This document shows, in pieces, positions 50,530-63,259 of a stretch of 64,000 nt of DNA. Below the pieces are notes generated by a model. The model did not search any database and was not told the origin of the DNA. It saw only the letters and a list, made by a program, of their open reading frames with translations. The stretch is from the NCBI GenBank assembly GCA_014529385.2, contig CM043963.1, forward strand, positions 2,917,001-2,981,000, given 5' to 3'. This DNA comes from Adiantum capillus-veneris (taxonomy: Eukaryota; Streptophyta; Polypodiopsida; Polypodiales; Pteridaceae). Numbering within the stretch: position 1 is the stretch's first letter; each line of letters opens with the position of its first letter. A program made the position numbers and the translations under genes.

Positions 50530-51053
50530 AGTTTAACAAACACTTCGGCAACTCTTATCCACCAAGGTGGGCTTCAGAAAGTTTTCCACAACCACCTGCG
50601 AGCATGGAGGTCGCAACTGCAGCTTCTCGGGTTTCACAGTTAAGGTGTTCCAAACGTCCATCAGCCGGTCGTCGTTGTAAACAGTGTATGAGATTCAAAT
50701 TTGCACTTACGGGGATGGCACCATCGACTCGAGCTACAATGACATGGTGGAGGCCCTCAAAGCCAAGGTAGCTCCCTGTCTTTCACACGGTTCAAAACAT
50801 GTCGAGCGCTCGAAATTGTTCCGTTTCCATCTTTTTGTGTTCATCGAAGCAATTTTTTTTAAGACTTGAACCATGGTCTGCGTTTATACTAAAATGTGGT
50901 AAAAGATGGCATCACTGTTGCGTTGTGTGGCTATGGTGAAGGTATCAGGGAGATGCCAAGAGAGGGATCCCATGATGGTGATGCTCTCACAGAGGAAGCC
51001 ACCGGCCCTATCAACGGGACACTCTACATGAAACACATACCCTGTCCGTCATG
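50530..51053 (+). pseudogene. possible gene fragment(s), family not recognised
   Basis: On the plus strand a frame with IQICTYGDGTIDSSYNDMVE and ALKAKV ends at AAG|GTAGCT, a plausible splice donor. Another frame further on has GITVALCGYGEGIREMP and TEEATGPINGTLYMKHIPCP before TGA at 51051-51053. On the minus strand, 50530-50670 is also open and protein-like (RLMDVWNTLTVKPEKLQLR). GC content is higher than in the neighbours. This may be a captured or decayed host gene. Strand and family are uncertain. Confidence 0.22.
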
Positions 51054-51808
51054 AAAAATTCTATGTGACAACATAGCATACGTGGCCAATTCCTAGGGTG
51101 AGTATCTCTACCTTGCACAAGGATCTCTAAATTCAGTAGATTGGCCTCAATTGATCGATAACCATGCTTGTATCTACAAATTGAAATCGCTATGAAATGA
51201 GCTCTATGCTATGGCGACATGTACGTGGAGGTGAAAATCAAAATGCCACCTCACTTTTTAGGGAGGCAACTTGTAGCTTAGCAATGTGATTAATAGGCTA
51301 CTCTAATTATATAAGCCCATGCACTCAGCGTGGGAGTAAGGCTTGCGCCCCTCATTGCCAAGGTCGGAAGTTCATGACACATGAGTAGAATGCATGTTGA
51401 CCTTTTTGGTCAACTACTACTAACCGATTGCAATTGACTCTGGTTGCAGTTGATTGGCAACCAACTCAGGCTGCTTTGCCACGAGCTAGCCTATATATAA
51501 CTAAAATCGTATGCTATGATACCCCATATATGAAATTAGTAAATTTTCAAACAACTTCAATAGTCTCTGGTTGTGGGGTTGTGGGTCTACTAGATCTATA
51601 GGTGGAGTTATTTCTTTGCACATTGACTATACTTCTGCTTCCTCTCTTGTAAGGTTGGTCTCCATATGGTCTCAAATGATCCTATATATCGGTCATCTAC
51701 ATGGAAGCATACAAATATCTATCCTCTCTATCTATTTTCTCACTCAGATGCACGTGCACACACTTACACAACCCCTCTCTCTCTCTATTTATTCTTTTAT
51801 CAACCTTA

Positions 51809-51809
<1 letters not shown>

Positions 51810-51868
<59 letters not shown>
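51810..51868. repeat. (TC)n microsatellite
   Basis: A TC run of about 58 bases, with shorter TC runs nearby at 51774-51786 and 51899-51912. Confidence 0.95.
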
Positions 51869-51874
<6 letters not shown>

Positions 51875-52789
51875 AACATTTATTCCTTACTCTAGTGATC
51901 TCTCTCTCTCTTTTTCTACATGTCATCCCTCTCTATGTCTACATTATTCTCTTTCCTATATCTCTTCCGTACGTTAAGAGTGTTTCCTATCTCAAGAGGG
52001 GTACACTGAGGACCTCATCAAAGAGCTTACATGTAGAGCTTCTCGTTTCTTATGCAATATGCTCTAAACTTTTGCATTTGAGGAGAGGCTAGGAGATATC
52101 ACTATATCGAGGCTACCATTGGGGGGGTTCCTGTCAAGCCTCTCAACTCTTGTGAATTTTTTTATAAATCTCTTCATTTCAAGAGGGCAAAGAAAGATCA
52201 CACATGGAGATCCTTAATGTTTTGTTTGTGCAATGATTATTAGAATATATTTTGTGCATAATGCCCTATACATGCCCATCTGTATAATACTTGTATGACA
52301 TGACCGAAATTAAGAACAATTGCCTCCTAGTACATAAACTTGTGTCTTCAAAAACTTGTTTGCAACTATGTACAATGAGCAAACATATTATTGTGTATGG
52401 CCCTCAATGAGGTCAAAGACTAGTGCTTATTATTGATAGTGGCTACTACTGATTTTTTGTTGAGAAGCTGGTCAAATTTAAAATGACATGAGTATTTGCT
52501 TCAATATACGTTGCGCTCACATCAATTTATCAAGGGTGTTGCTCATATTTTCTCGGAAATTGGCTTTGCTCAGTTTCCTTTGCTCATTGATTGGAAATCC
52601 CCCATACTCCCAAAACAGAGTGACAATTTCTACTTGGTGTTTGAGTGACATCGTCATCACAATCATGATTCTAAGCATGCATACTATTTAAATTTGTGCA
52701 CAAAATAGGATAAGTCTTATAAAACAAAAACATTGTTCATTTAGAAAGCATTTACATTTGCTTACTCTAGTGCAGCATTGTAAGCATTG
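51869..52789. other. AT-rich DNA, nothing recognised
   Basis: No gene, LTR end or repeat boundary was identified, although the 3' LTR of the adjacent gypsy copy would be expected here. Confidence 0.4.
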
Positions 52790-55128
52790 ACAAGGTTCAT
52801 ACTATCCTTAAGTTGTATTCCTTGCATCCATCTAGCATATTCAAAAGGATAAATTGTGAACTTAATAAGATACCGTCAGATAATCTTACCATGCCGTAGT
52901 ACCTTGTCTTCATGCCGAAGGATAGCTTTGGGTTGTAGCACCTCTTCTTGGTCTTCGATTTCTGGAGGGTCTTCAATAATTGGTTCTCTTGGTGCTCTCC
53001 TTTGTAGGGCTTAAGTAGGCTCACATGAAAGCATTGTGTATGAGCCAATGGTTGGGCAACTTGAGTTGATAATCCATGCCATTGATTGGCTTCAAGATTT
53101 GAAAAGGACCATAGTATCTTTTTGCTAATTTAGCATGATACTTTTGATGGCCCGTAGGATTTTTGCCCGTCGTTTGCCTCAATCAAGCCTTGGGAAACTT
53201 AAGTAGGACCCAGTCATTTTCTTTGAACGTTAAGGCCCTTCTCTGCTTGTCAGCAACAACTTTTTGCCTTTGTTGAGAGATAAATATAGCCTCCTTAACC
53301 TTTTGAAAAGATTCTTGTAGGTCACGGCTATACTCATCACCAAACGAAGATCTTCCACATACTTTAAGTAGCAAGGGACTTTCAGGTCTTCCCACTATGA
53401 TCTGAAAATGTGATTTTCCTATAGTAGTATGGACGGTATTATTGTACGCATACTCTACAAGGGGTAAGTGCTTCTCCCATTGTGATCATTGATCTAACAT
53501 AAGTCTTTAGTAGATCGAGTATCGTTAGATTGGCTATCTCACTTCGGCCATCCGTTTGTGGGTGATAGGCCAAAGAGAAATTCAATCTTGTACCTAAATT
53601 TTCAAAGAGACCTTTCCAAAAATTATTGGTCATTCTAGGATCTCATCTGACACGATGGATGGTGGTAATCCATGGTGTTTGAAAATTTGCGATATGAATA
53701 TGGTTGCCATTTGGTGTGCCTTAATAGTCTTTTTGACAGGAAGAAAGTGTGCTTAATTGCTAAACCTGTCGACTATTGTCCATATTCTCGTATTCCCATG
53801 GATAGACTTGGATAATCCAAAGATAAAATCCATGGATATACTCTCCTATGGTGAATTAGAGATTGGCAATGGCTCGAGTAATCCAGGTTTCTTCCCTCTA
53901 TCATACTTAGTCTTTTGGCATACCACATAGTTTGAAACATACTCTTGTATGTCCACTCTTATGGTAAGCCAATAGAAGTACGTCTCTACTCCTTGAAGAT
54001 TAGGTTGAATGCCTCTATGCCCCGGATAGGGAGGATCATGGGATTCATACATGACTTTTTCACGATGGGAGAGGGTAACACATAGCCTATTGCCATGGAG
54101 AAGATAACCATTTTGCAAGGTGAATGGTTCCTCTTTCTTCCCCAAAGCAAGGGCTGACATTACATCTTTAAAGTCAAGGTCAATAGCATACTCATATATC
54201 ATGCAAGATAGATCATTGTGAGTTGCTATAGACATCGCATTGACTTTTGGTCGTCTGAGAGTGCATCGGCCACTTGATTGTGCTTACCAGCAATGTGAGC
54301 AATATGAAAATAAAATTGCGAAAGAAAATTTGCCCACCTCATTTGTTTGTTGGAAAGCTTGGTTTGTGTCATGAAGTACTTGAGACTTTGGTGGTTTGTT
54401 CTCAAAATGAATGGAGTCCCCAATAAGTAGTGCTTCCATGTGTCTAAGGCATGTAGAACAGCTAAAAGCTCTTTCTCATAAATTCCCAAGACCCGTTCAT
54501 CCGTATCGAGCCTTCGGCTCTCATATGCTATGGCATGCCCTTCTTGAAGCAAGACTGCTCCAAGGCAATCACCACAAGCATCACATTGGACCTCAAATGG
54601 CTTCGAGAGATCTAGAAGCATGTGGACTGGTTGAGAGGTAAGCTTCCCTTTGAGCTTGTCAAAAGTATTTTTCTCCTTAGTAGTCCATGAATACTTAATA
54701 TTCTTCTTTGTTAAGTCATGTAATGGTTCTGCTATTTGAGAAAATTTTGCTATGAAGCGTCTATATTATGCACACATACCAATAAAGCTTCTTAGCTCAT
54801 GTAGATTCCTTGGATTAGGGCATGCTTTTATTACCTCCAACTTTGATGGATCCATAGGGATACCATCTTGAGAGATAATATGACCACTTGAAGGAAAAAT
54901 TCACTTCTCTTTTGGTTGAGAAAAAGCTTGTTCTCCCTCAATGCTTGAAAAATCACTTGGAGATGTTGCTTTTGTTCCTCTAAGGACTTGGAGTAGATGA
55001 TGACATGATCAAAACACTCCAGTGAACTTGCGGTAGGGTCTAATTATTTTCTCCATCAAACGATTGAAAGTGGTTGGTGCATTGATCAAGCCAAAAGGTA
55101 TGACTAGATATTCATAAAGACCAAACGC
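52790..55128 (-). pseudogene. gypsy copy A: RT end, RNase H, integrase, C-terminal tail
   Basis: Read right to left. A broken RT part is followed by RNase H (KPFEVQCDACGDCLGAVLLQ, later HYLLGTPFILRTNHQSLKYF and GKHNQVADAL). Integrase follows, with a zinc region (YVSNYVVCQKTKYDRGKKPG) and a core with NLGTRLNFSLAYHPQTDG and SEIANLTILDLL. The tail reads CFHVSLLKPYKG. Positions 52886-55127 correspond one to one with 59888-62134, so this is a second copy of the same family. It starts abruptly in the middle of RT where the copia sequence ends. Many stops and frameshifts are present. Confidence 0.85.
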
Positions 55129-55136
55129 TGCTTAAA

Positions 55137-58100
55137 CTATATACCCAAGTAATGATGCAGCAGCCCCAAATCTTTCATCTTGAAAGTAGCATTCAAATCA
55201 GCCTTAAATTCAGCAATATGTGCCTCATTGGGACCAGTGATCATCAAAGCATCCACATAAATAACAACAATGAGAAGTACATCGTCCTCACGCTTGACAT
55301 GCAATGTGTTTTCTATTCGACTGTTACGAAGGCCTCGTTTGACCAAATGAGTGTCAGCTTTCTCATACCAAGCACGAGGAGATTGCTTCAACCCATACAA
55401 AGACTTCTTACATCTGCACACTTTGTCCTCTTGTCCTTTCTTGACAAAACCGCGAGGCTACGTTACATAAACTTTCTCAGATATGTCACCATTCAAGAAA
55501 GCAGTAACAATGTCTAATTGATGTACATCCCAACCAGAATGAGCTGCCAATGCACGTAGAAATCTCACAATAGTCATACGACAACTGGGAGCAAAAGTCT
55601 CTTCATAATCTATGCCTTTTTGTTGTGCATAACCCTTTGCAACAACTCGAGCCTTATGGCGATCGATCTCACCATCTGGCTTGCGTTTCAACTTGTAAAC
55701 CCACTTCGTACCAATGGCCTTTCTGCCAGGAGGCAAATCACATAAAGCTCATGTGTCATTTTCTATAAGTGCATCATATTTTGATTGCATGGCAGCCATC
55801 CAATTTTTTGAATTCTGTGCTTCAAGAAAAGACAGAGGCTCCTCACCATCATGTAAGCTAGACACAGCCAAAGCATAACAATCTCATGCATAAGATGCAT
55901 GGCAAGAGCCTGAACGAGTGCGACTAGACAAAGGTGCATCCAATTTACTGTCATGCAATGTATGCACCAACCATTTTGGCATACCTCTAGCCTGCTCATT
56001 TTCAGCCCTTTCCTCATCAAGTACATCATGTATATTTGCATCAGTAATAGGCTGATCTGTAACATTTTTGGAAACCCCCATAGGCTGTACATTTGCCTCA
56101 TTGGAATTTACATTCAAACTTCCACCACTGAAAAGAGGGAACAAAGTGTCATAAATGTCATGTGAGCTTACATTACTATCTCTAGTACATGACATCAAGG
56201 GTTGAACACAATCTTCCACAAATACTACATCCTGTGAAACCAAAATATGCTTTGTTTGAGGATGATACAACCTGTAACCTTTGCTTTCAGCACTATAACC
56301 AACAAAAATACATTTGATAGCCTTATCATCCAATTTTTTGTGTTGCACTTGTGGCACTAAGCCATAAGCCAAACAACCAAACATCCAAAAACACGCATGT
56401 GCTCAATAGATGGCTTTCTACCATGCTTCATATGGAGTCACAGACTACAACGCTTTTGTAGGACACCTGTTGAGTACATAAGTGGCACACATGACAGCCT
56501 CGAGCCAAAACGAATGAGATAAAGCTTGACTCTTGACCATACATCTTGCCAGTTCTGTAAGAGACCTATTTTTTCTCTTAGCAGCACCATTTTGCTAAGG
56601 CGTATCCGGAACTGTACATTGGTGTTTTATCCCACGACTAGCCAGAAATGCATTAAATTCATGAGACATATACTGTTAAGTATGGATCCTGATTTACCCT
56701 TGGAATTTTCTATGGTAAAAGCGCACATTTGTAAGGCCCCCATTATGAGGAGAAGCCATCGTGCGTGAAGGAAAATGACTCACCGGAAACCAAAATTTTC
56801 ACGGACAAGAATCAGGGGCAACTTTAGAGTCCTCGGGGGCAGAGGCCCCCGATACTTTTTTTTCGCCGGAATATTATGGCCGGACGGTGCCCGGAAAGTG
56901 GTCGGAAAACAACCGGTCGGTTGGTCGGTGGTCGGAAGTCAATGGCTGGTGGCCGGTGGCCGAATTCAATGGCGGTGGCCGAATTCAAAAGCGGACTTGT
57001 CTTCTCAAGGGCGGCCACACATGGGCGGATTGGAGGGTCCGATTTGGACTTATTTGCACAAGGGCGGCTACACATGGCTGTCTCTCATAAGTGAGGGCAA
57101 CCCTTTTGGCCTACAAAAGGAGGCCATTTCTACACACATTTCATAGTGTGAAGTTGATGCAACAAGGTGAGTGTGAGGTGGTGAGAGTGAAGCAAGGCGG
57201 GAGCTCTATTAAGGGTTTAATCCCTTTGTAAACTACTTCTTCTTTTGAAGTGCTAAAGCCATTGAGTGGCTGCTTTCCCGTGGACGTAGCCCACATTGGG
57301 TGAACCACGTATATCGTGTGTACTTTCTCTCTCTCTCTCTACTCTATAATCTCTTGTGTGTGAAATCTATCTCTCTCCATTAAGTAATCTACTCAAAAAT
57401 CTATTTAGCTACGTCTTATTTCCTAACATATACTCCCCCCCTCGATCGGAACGGGGGGTGCCCATAGTACATTTCGATACATTTTCATCCATAGCCAAAA
57501 TTGTTTGAAGCACATAAAAACTTTGGACTTCGCTTTAAGCGGAAATACCCTGCATGCCTGGAGTAATCATCAATGAAAATCACGAAGTACAAGTAATTGC
57601 CCAAGGGCGGAGTTTGCATGGGCCCACAAAATCACTATGCACAATCTGCAACCTGCATGTGGCCCTAACTGAACCATCCTTTGGAATCTTAGAATGCTGC
57701 AATTTACCCAAAATACAGCCTTCACAAACATGTTTGACAGGTGCTTCAAGAGGCGGCAAAGAAGCAACCATATCAGATTTTTGCAAACGCAGCGCCCAAA
57801 ACATGCATGCCAAAGTTTTGCATCTGAAATAGCCCTTGAATCTACAACTGCATTTGTAAAATTTTGTCCACACTTGTCATACAAAGTGAGCTTATATAGA
57901 CCACGGCACAAAAGGCCAGATGCAACAATTTCATCACCAAAGCTGAGATCATGACCTGTACATCTATCATCCACAAATTTGACTACAAGTCCAAGTCTAG
58001 CAAGTGCGGATACAGAAAAAATATTCTTCTTGATCCCAGGTACATAAAGTGCATCAACAAGTGTGAAAGAACTGCCATTTGCAGCAATAAGCACAATCTT

Positions 58101-59307
58101 TCAAACCCTTTGAACCGGCTAAGAGGCATTGTTGGCACAAGTGACTTAATTCCCATGAGGGATAGACTCAAGAGAGGTGAAAAATTCACGATATATGGTA
58201 ATGTGCTTTGTAGCACCGCTGTCGAAATACCACACATGTGAATCTGCAAAAACTGACATACATGCATCATGGACAACGGTTTGTAAGTGCAGTATTCACT
58301 AAAAGCCCATTCTACATCAACATCAACATCACAGTCTCCTTTCACAGAAGACTCAACAATGGCTGCATTTGTAGTGGAGCCAGCATTTGCAGTGGAACCA
58401 CCCTCTTTCTTCTTAGCCTCTTTGGCCTTCAACTTAGGACATTGCTCGATCAAGTGATCATTAGCTTTACAATAATGGCAACGCATCTTCTTTTTTCCCT
58501 TATCACCAGAATTTCTAGACGAATTACTGCCAGCAGAAGCATTAGAAATAGAAGTTTTGCCACTCGTAGCAGAACCATAAGAAGTGGCTGCATTGCTGTT
58601 ACCACCCTTTCTTTGAGAAGCAATAAAAGCCTGTTCAACTGCATGTTGCCTAGTCCTGTTTTTTTTGGAAAGTGACTCTTGCAATAGCAATGTGCATAAT
58701 GCATCAAACTTGACAACTTCAGGATTTCCTTGGGTCATTAGTCTCCAAGTACTAGCAAAAGTCTTGTATGAATCTGGTAAGGCATCAAGAACAGTCTGCA
58801 CAAGGAAACTGTTTGAAATGACTTCACCTGCAGAAATAACTTGCTCATTGATATCCTTGACACCAGCAAGGAAAGTGTCCATATCATCTTCCTCATGCAT
58901 AATCTTCGATTCCAGCTCTTTACGCAACAAAGCAATTTTAGCCTCATTGCGGCTTGCATAAAGACCTTCTAGAATATCCCAAGCCTGTTTTGCAGATTTT
59001 GTTGAACGAATGTGAGAAACAATGGTGTGGTCACAGACAACGCAATCAATGCATGATCCTACGCATCCTTTACATCCCAACCAGCTTGTTCATTCGTAGG
59101 AAAAACAACTCTAATAGCAGCAATCCTTGCAGCAAGACCTACAACATCCTCAGATTCAGGACATACATCAATGCCTTGCACAATGTTCCAAACGCCCTTT
59201 GACATAAGAACATGTTGCATTATATAAGCCCACATAGGGTAATTGTCCCCATCCAACCCGTCCTCAGCAGCAAACATCTTGAACACATTTGTGTCGTTGT
59301 CAGCCAT
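55137..59307 (-). pseudogene. truncated Ty1/copia element: gag, protease, integrase, part of RT
   Basis: Gag starts at ATG 59305-59307 (MADNDTNVFKMF). It continues with a UBN2-type domain (RSTKSAKQAWDILEGLYASR) and the knuckle CHYCKANDHLIEQC. Protease reads WYFDSGATKHIT near 58220 with DSG intact, then VDALYVPGIKKNIFSVSALA. Integrase follows (VCEGCILGKLQHSKIP, QIVHSDFVGPC). It is interrupted by a solo LTR and resumes with YMSHEFNAFLASRGIKHQC, LDDKAIKCIFVGYSAESKGY. RT begins WVYKLKRKPDGEIDRHKARV, goes through KKSLYGLKQSPRAWYE and VIYVDALMITG, and ends at LGLLHHYLGI. YVDA replaces the catalytic YVDD. The rest of RT, RNase H and the 3' LTR are absent. Confidence 0.85.
56674..57428 (+). mobile_element. 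solo LTR, 755 bp, in the copia integrase
   Basis: It starts TGTTAAGTATGG and ends TTCCTAACA, with 5-bp inverted ends TGTTA/TAACA. It is flanked by perfect duplications TATAC (56669-56673 and 57429-57433). Removing it rejoins the integrase at RSDRGG|.YMSHEF. The interior is rich in GGTCGG/GGCCG words, then has a CTACAAAAGG TATA-like site near 57111 and TC runs. It is the product of recombination between two LTRs of a lost element. Confidence 0.85.
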
Positions 59308-59643
59308 GGTAAATGTTTCACCTGATGTGAAAACTGCCCAAAAATAGGAGAAACGAAGCGAGAACAACACGTGCTACATAGCACAAACCGTATAAGACTT
59401 TAAGGCACATGTTATGCAAAAAACGGCACTAACAAAATTCTACACAAAATGACAAAATTGCCTGTGTAGACCTGGCTGTAGTGGAAACGGAGGTCGAAAT
59501 GAGCCCGAATCAGAAATCTGAGCAGACTAAGCTCTAGGAGCACACCAAAAAAATTTCTCGACCTGTGGAACGCTCGCCAAAGCTCACAAAAATCGAAGAA
59601 AGTGAGCAGGTGTATGCTGGGGACTAAGCTCGGGAGGACGCAA

Positions 59644-59658
59644 CCTGCTCTGATACCA
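59644..59658 (-). other. copia primer-binding site (initiator tRNA-Met)
   Basis: On the minus strand TGGTATCAGAGCAGG follows the LTR end by two bases. This is the standard copia primer site. Confidence 0.9.
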
Positions 59659-59660
59659 AT

Positions 59661-59887
59661 TGTTGGAATTAGGATTGGAGAGAAATGCACACGGCTTGGG
59701 GAAGATGAAGGAAGCTCAAGGCACACAATTGAGAGCATGTTACTTAGTGTGCATTGGAAAGATAGATAGCCCTAGAGTGATGGGCGTATATACAATGCAC
59801 GGGGAAAAAAACCTCCTAAAGAGGGGAAAAATGCCCCGACGGTCCTAGTGTGTTCACACACATCACTACCATATGTATACGGTAACA
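59661..59887 (-). repeat. copia 5' LTR, 227 bp
   Basis: TGTTGGAATTAGG...GGTAACA lies between the primer site and gypsy copy B. The right flank CTTAC is gypsy sequence. No partner LTR exists on the left. Confidence 0.7.
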
Positions 59888-60097
59888 CTTACCATGTCGT
59901 AGTACCTTGTCTTGCCAAAGGATAGCTTCGGGTTGTAGCACCTCTTCTTGGTCTTCAACCTCGGGAGGATCTTCAATAATTGGTTCACTTGGTGGATCGC
60001 CTTTGTAGGGCTTAAGTAGGCTCACATGAAAAGTATTGTGTATGAGCCAATGGTTGGGCAGCTTGAGTTGGTAAGCCATCTCATTGATAGGCTTCAA
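59888..60097 (-). pseudogene. gypsy copy B: integrase C-terminal tail
   Basis: HNTFHVSLLKPYKGDPPSEP, then IEDPPEVEDQEEVLQPEAIL and KVLRHGK. This is the usual end of chromovirus-type integrase, where a (degenerate) chromodomain follows the VSLLKPY motif. It is truncated on the left by the copia LTR. Confidence 0.75.
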
Positions 60098-60115
60098 GAT
60101 TTGAAAAGGACCATA

Positions 60116-61520
60116 TTATCTTTTTGCTAGCTTAGCATAATACTTTCGATGGCCCGTAGGACTTTTGCCCATCATTTGCCTTAATCGAGCCTTAGGAAAC
60201 TGAAGTAAGACCCAATCATTTTCTTTGAACATTAAGGCCCTTATGTGCTTGTCAAAATCAACTTTTTGCCTTTGTTGAGAGATGGATATAGCCTCCTTAA
60301 TCTTTTGAAAAGATTCTTGTAGGTCACGGCTATACTCATCGACAGCGAAGATCTTCCCATGTACTTTGAGTAGCAAGGGACTTTTAGGTCTTCCCTCAAT
60401 GATCTCAAAAGGTGCTTTTCTCGTAGAAGCATGTACAATATTATTGTAGGCATACTCTACAAGAGGTAAGTACTTTTTCCATTGTGAGCGTTGATCTACT
60501 TCGGTAATATAAATCTTTAGTAGATCGAGTATCATAAGATTGGCTATCTCGCTTTGGCCTTCCATTTGTGGGTGATAGGCCGAAGAGAAATTCAATCTTG
60601 TTCCTAGATTTTCAAAGAGACCTTTCCAAATATTATTGGTCATTCTAGAATCTCTGTTTGACACGATGGATGTTGGTAATCCATGGTGTTTGAAAATCTG
60701 TGATATGAAGAGAGTTTCCATTTGGTGTGCCTTAATAGTCTTTTTGACAGGAATAAAGTGTGCTTGCTTGCTAAACCTGTCGACTATTGTCCATATTCTC
60801 GTAGTCCCATGGATAGACTTGGGTAATCCAAAGATGAAATCCATGGATATACTCTCCTATGGTGAATTTGGAATAGGCAATGGCTGGAGTAATCTAGGTT
60901 GCTTCCCTCTATCATACTTGGTCTTTTGGCATACTACACATTCTGAAACATACTTTTGTATGTTGACTTTCATGGTAGGCCAATACAAATACATCTCTAC
61001 TCCTCAAAGAGTAGGTTCAATGTGTCTATGTCCTGCATAGGAAGGAGTATGGGATTCATACATAACTTTCCCACGAAGGGAATGGGTAACACATAGCCTA
61101 TTGCCGTGGAGAAGATAACCATCCTACAAGGTGAATGGTTTCTCTTTCTTCCCCAAAGCAAGGGCTGACATTATGTCTCTAAAGTCAGGTTCAGTAGAAG
61201 ATAGATCATTGTGAGTAGCTATAAACACCGCATTAACTTTTGTTCGTCGTGAAAGTGCATCAGCCACTTGATTGTGCTAACCAGCAATGTGAGCAATATG
61301 GAAATTAAATTGCGAAAGAAAATTTACCCACCTCATTTGTTTGTCAAAAAGCTTGGTTTGTATCATGAAATACTTGAGACTTTGGTGGTCGGTTTGTAAA
61401 TAAATGGGGTCCCCAATAAGTAGTGCTTCCATGTGTCTAGGGCATGTAGAACATCTAAAAGCTCTTTCTCATAAATGTCCAAAACTCGTTCATCTGTATT
61501 GAGCCTTCAACTCTCATATG
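60116..61520 (-). pseudogene. gypsy copy B: RNase H end and integrase
   Basis: The frame 60116-60844 is intact for 242 codons. It reads MDFIFGLPKSIHGTTRIWTI (first catalytic Asp), IVSNRDSRMTNNIWKGLF (second), AYHPQMEGQSEIANLMI (Glu), then NDWVLLQFPKARLR. Upstream, broken frames hold the zinc region (CVVCQKTKYDRGKQ-like) and the RNase H end. All three acidic residues survive in this part, but the whole polymerase is not continuous. Confidence 0.85.
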
Positions 61521-62510
61521 CTATGGCATGCCCTTCTTGAAGCAAAACTGCTCCAAGGCAATCACCACAAGCATCACATTGGACCTCAAATGGCTTTGAG
61601 AGATCCGGAAGAATGAGGACTGGTTGGGAGGTAAGCTTCTCTTTGAGCTTGTCAAAAGCCTTTGCTCTTTAGCAGTACATAAATACTTAACGTTCTTCTT
61701 CATTAGGTCATGTAATGGTCCTGCTATTTGAGAGAATTTTGCTATAAAGCGTCTATAGTATGCACACATACCAATAAAGCTTCTTAGCTCATGTAGATTC
61801 CTTAGATTAGGCCATGATTTTATTACCTCTAGCTTTGATGGATCCATATGGATACCAGCTTGAGAGATAATATGACCTAGGTATTGAATCTCTTGATGAA
61901 AATATTCGCTTTTCTTTTGGTTGAGAAAAAGCTTGTTCTCCCTCAATGCTTGAAAATTCACTCGGAGATGTTGCTTATGTTCCTCCAAAGACTTGGAGAA
62001 GATGATGATATCATCAAAGAAAATTCCAATGAATTTGCCATAGGGTCTAAAATTTTTCTCCATTAGACGATTGAACGTGGCTGGTGCATTAGTCAAGCCA
62101 AAAGGCATGACTAGGTATTCATAAAGACCAAACGTTGTGTGAAACACGGTCTTTAGGATATCTTCATCCACTATCCTAATTTGATGATAGCCACTTTTAA
62201 GGTCAATCCTATTGAAGTAGGTAGAGCCTTGCAGCTTATCAAACAGATCTTCTACTCGAGGCACAGGAAAACTGTTTTTGATAGTGATATGGTTTAGTGC
62301 TCAATAGTCCACACACATACGGTATGTACCATCTTTCTTTTTCACTAAAAGGATTGGATAACAAAAGGGAGAGGATCTACGCCTCACCATCCCTTTGTCT
62401 ACCAATTCTTGTACTTGCCTCATGATCTTCTCTTATTGAGCATGAGAAACTCGATAGAGAGGCTTGTTAGGTGGTGAGCTTCCTGGAAGGAGCTCAATGT
62501 GATGGCATCA
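61521..62510 (-). pseudogene. gypsy copy B: reverse transcriptase and RNase H start
   Basis: [51 protein letters not shown], catalytic IGIFFDDIIIFS (FFDD in place of Y.DD), then YLGHIISQAGIHMDPSKLEV and SFIGMCAYYRRFI. Upstream, 62265-62510 in another frame has the KKDGTYRMCVDY-like start with stops. A frameshift near 61650 separates it from the RNase H. Confidence 0.85.
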
Positions 62511-62515
62511 TCCCC

Positions 62516-63259
62516 TCATTTTGGAGGTAAGTCCATAGGGATATCATGGATGAAAACATTTTGGAATCCATTTAGAAAATTAGACAAGTCTAACTCTTCT
62601 TGATTCCTACCATTTACATTTGATGAAATAATAGAATCCTTTAGAGACTCTTTGACAAAAATCATGTATGGAGAAACTGAGCTCCTCATTGATTTATCAA
62701 TAGCAGGAGAATTTACAAGTGGAATAGTGCGACCACGCTCACTAGCATCTATATACATATTATTTCCCCTGTAGGTGAAGTTAATTCTCCTTTTAGGGAA
62801 CTTCATGTTGGCAACCATACAATCAAACAATGGTGCCCCTAGGATATCATCCTCATGTTGGAGAGGAGAGATGAAAAAGTCTTCTTTGTTGACATAGCTT
62901 TGGACGTGAAGCCTCAACTTCCCAATCAAGGGAGTAACGGAGGCTTGCTATCCCTTGAAAGTTGTGTCAGCCGTTACAATATCTCTCATCTTGAAAGCTT
63001 GAATACCCAGCTTGGTGGCCAACTCCATTGATATGAAGTTGTGAGTAGAGCCAGGGTCAAAAAAGATAAAGGCGTCATGCTCCCTTACCTTTCCCCAAGC
63101 ATAGGGGAGAGATGATCCTTTGCAATGAGCGTCCTCTTTTGGCTTCGATGGTGGAAGCCCTAGGAGTCTCATTGCGAGCATTTTTCTTGGGGCAAGAATG
63201 ATAGCCATGTCCTTGCTCCCCACACTTAAAACACTTATGGGCCTTGCAAAAAGCTTCAA
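62516..63259 (-). pseudogene. gypsy copy B: protease region and linker
   Basis: DAFIFFDPGSTHNFISMELA is a retropepsin active site with DPG for D[ST]G. After a stop near 62945 the next frame holds FISPLQHEDDILGAPLFDC and IPMDLPPK, the linker before RT. It overlaps the end of gag by a few bases in another frame. Confidence 0.75.

Noticed and set aside
56730-57428. Alternative solo-LTR start at TGTAAGG (56730)
   Set aside because: Its flanks (ACATT and TATAC) do not match, whereas a start at 56674 gives perfect TATAC duplications and TGTTA/TAACA ends.
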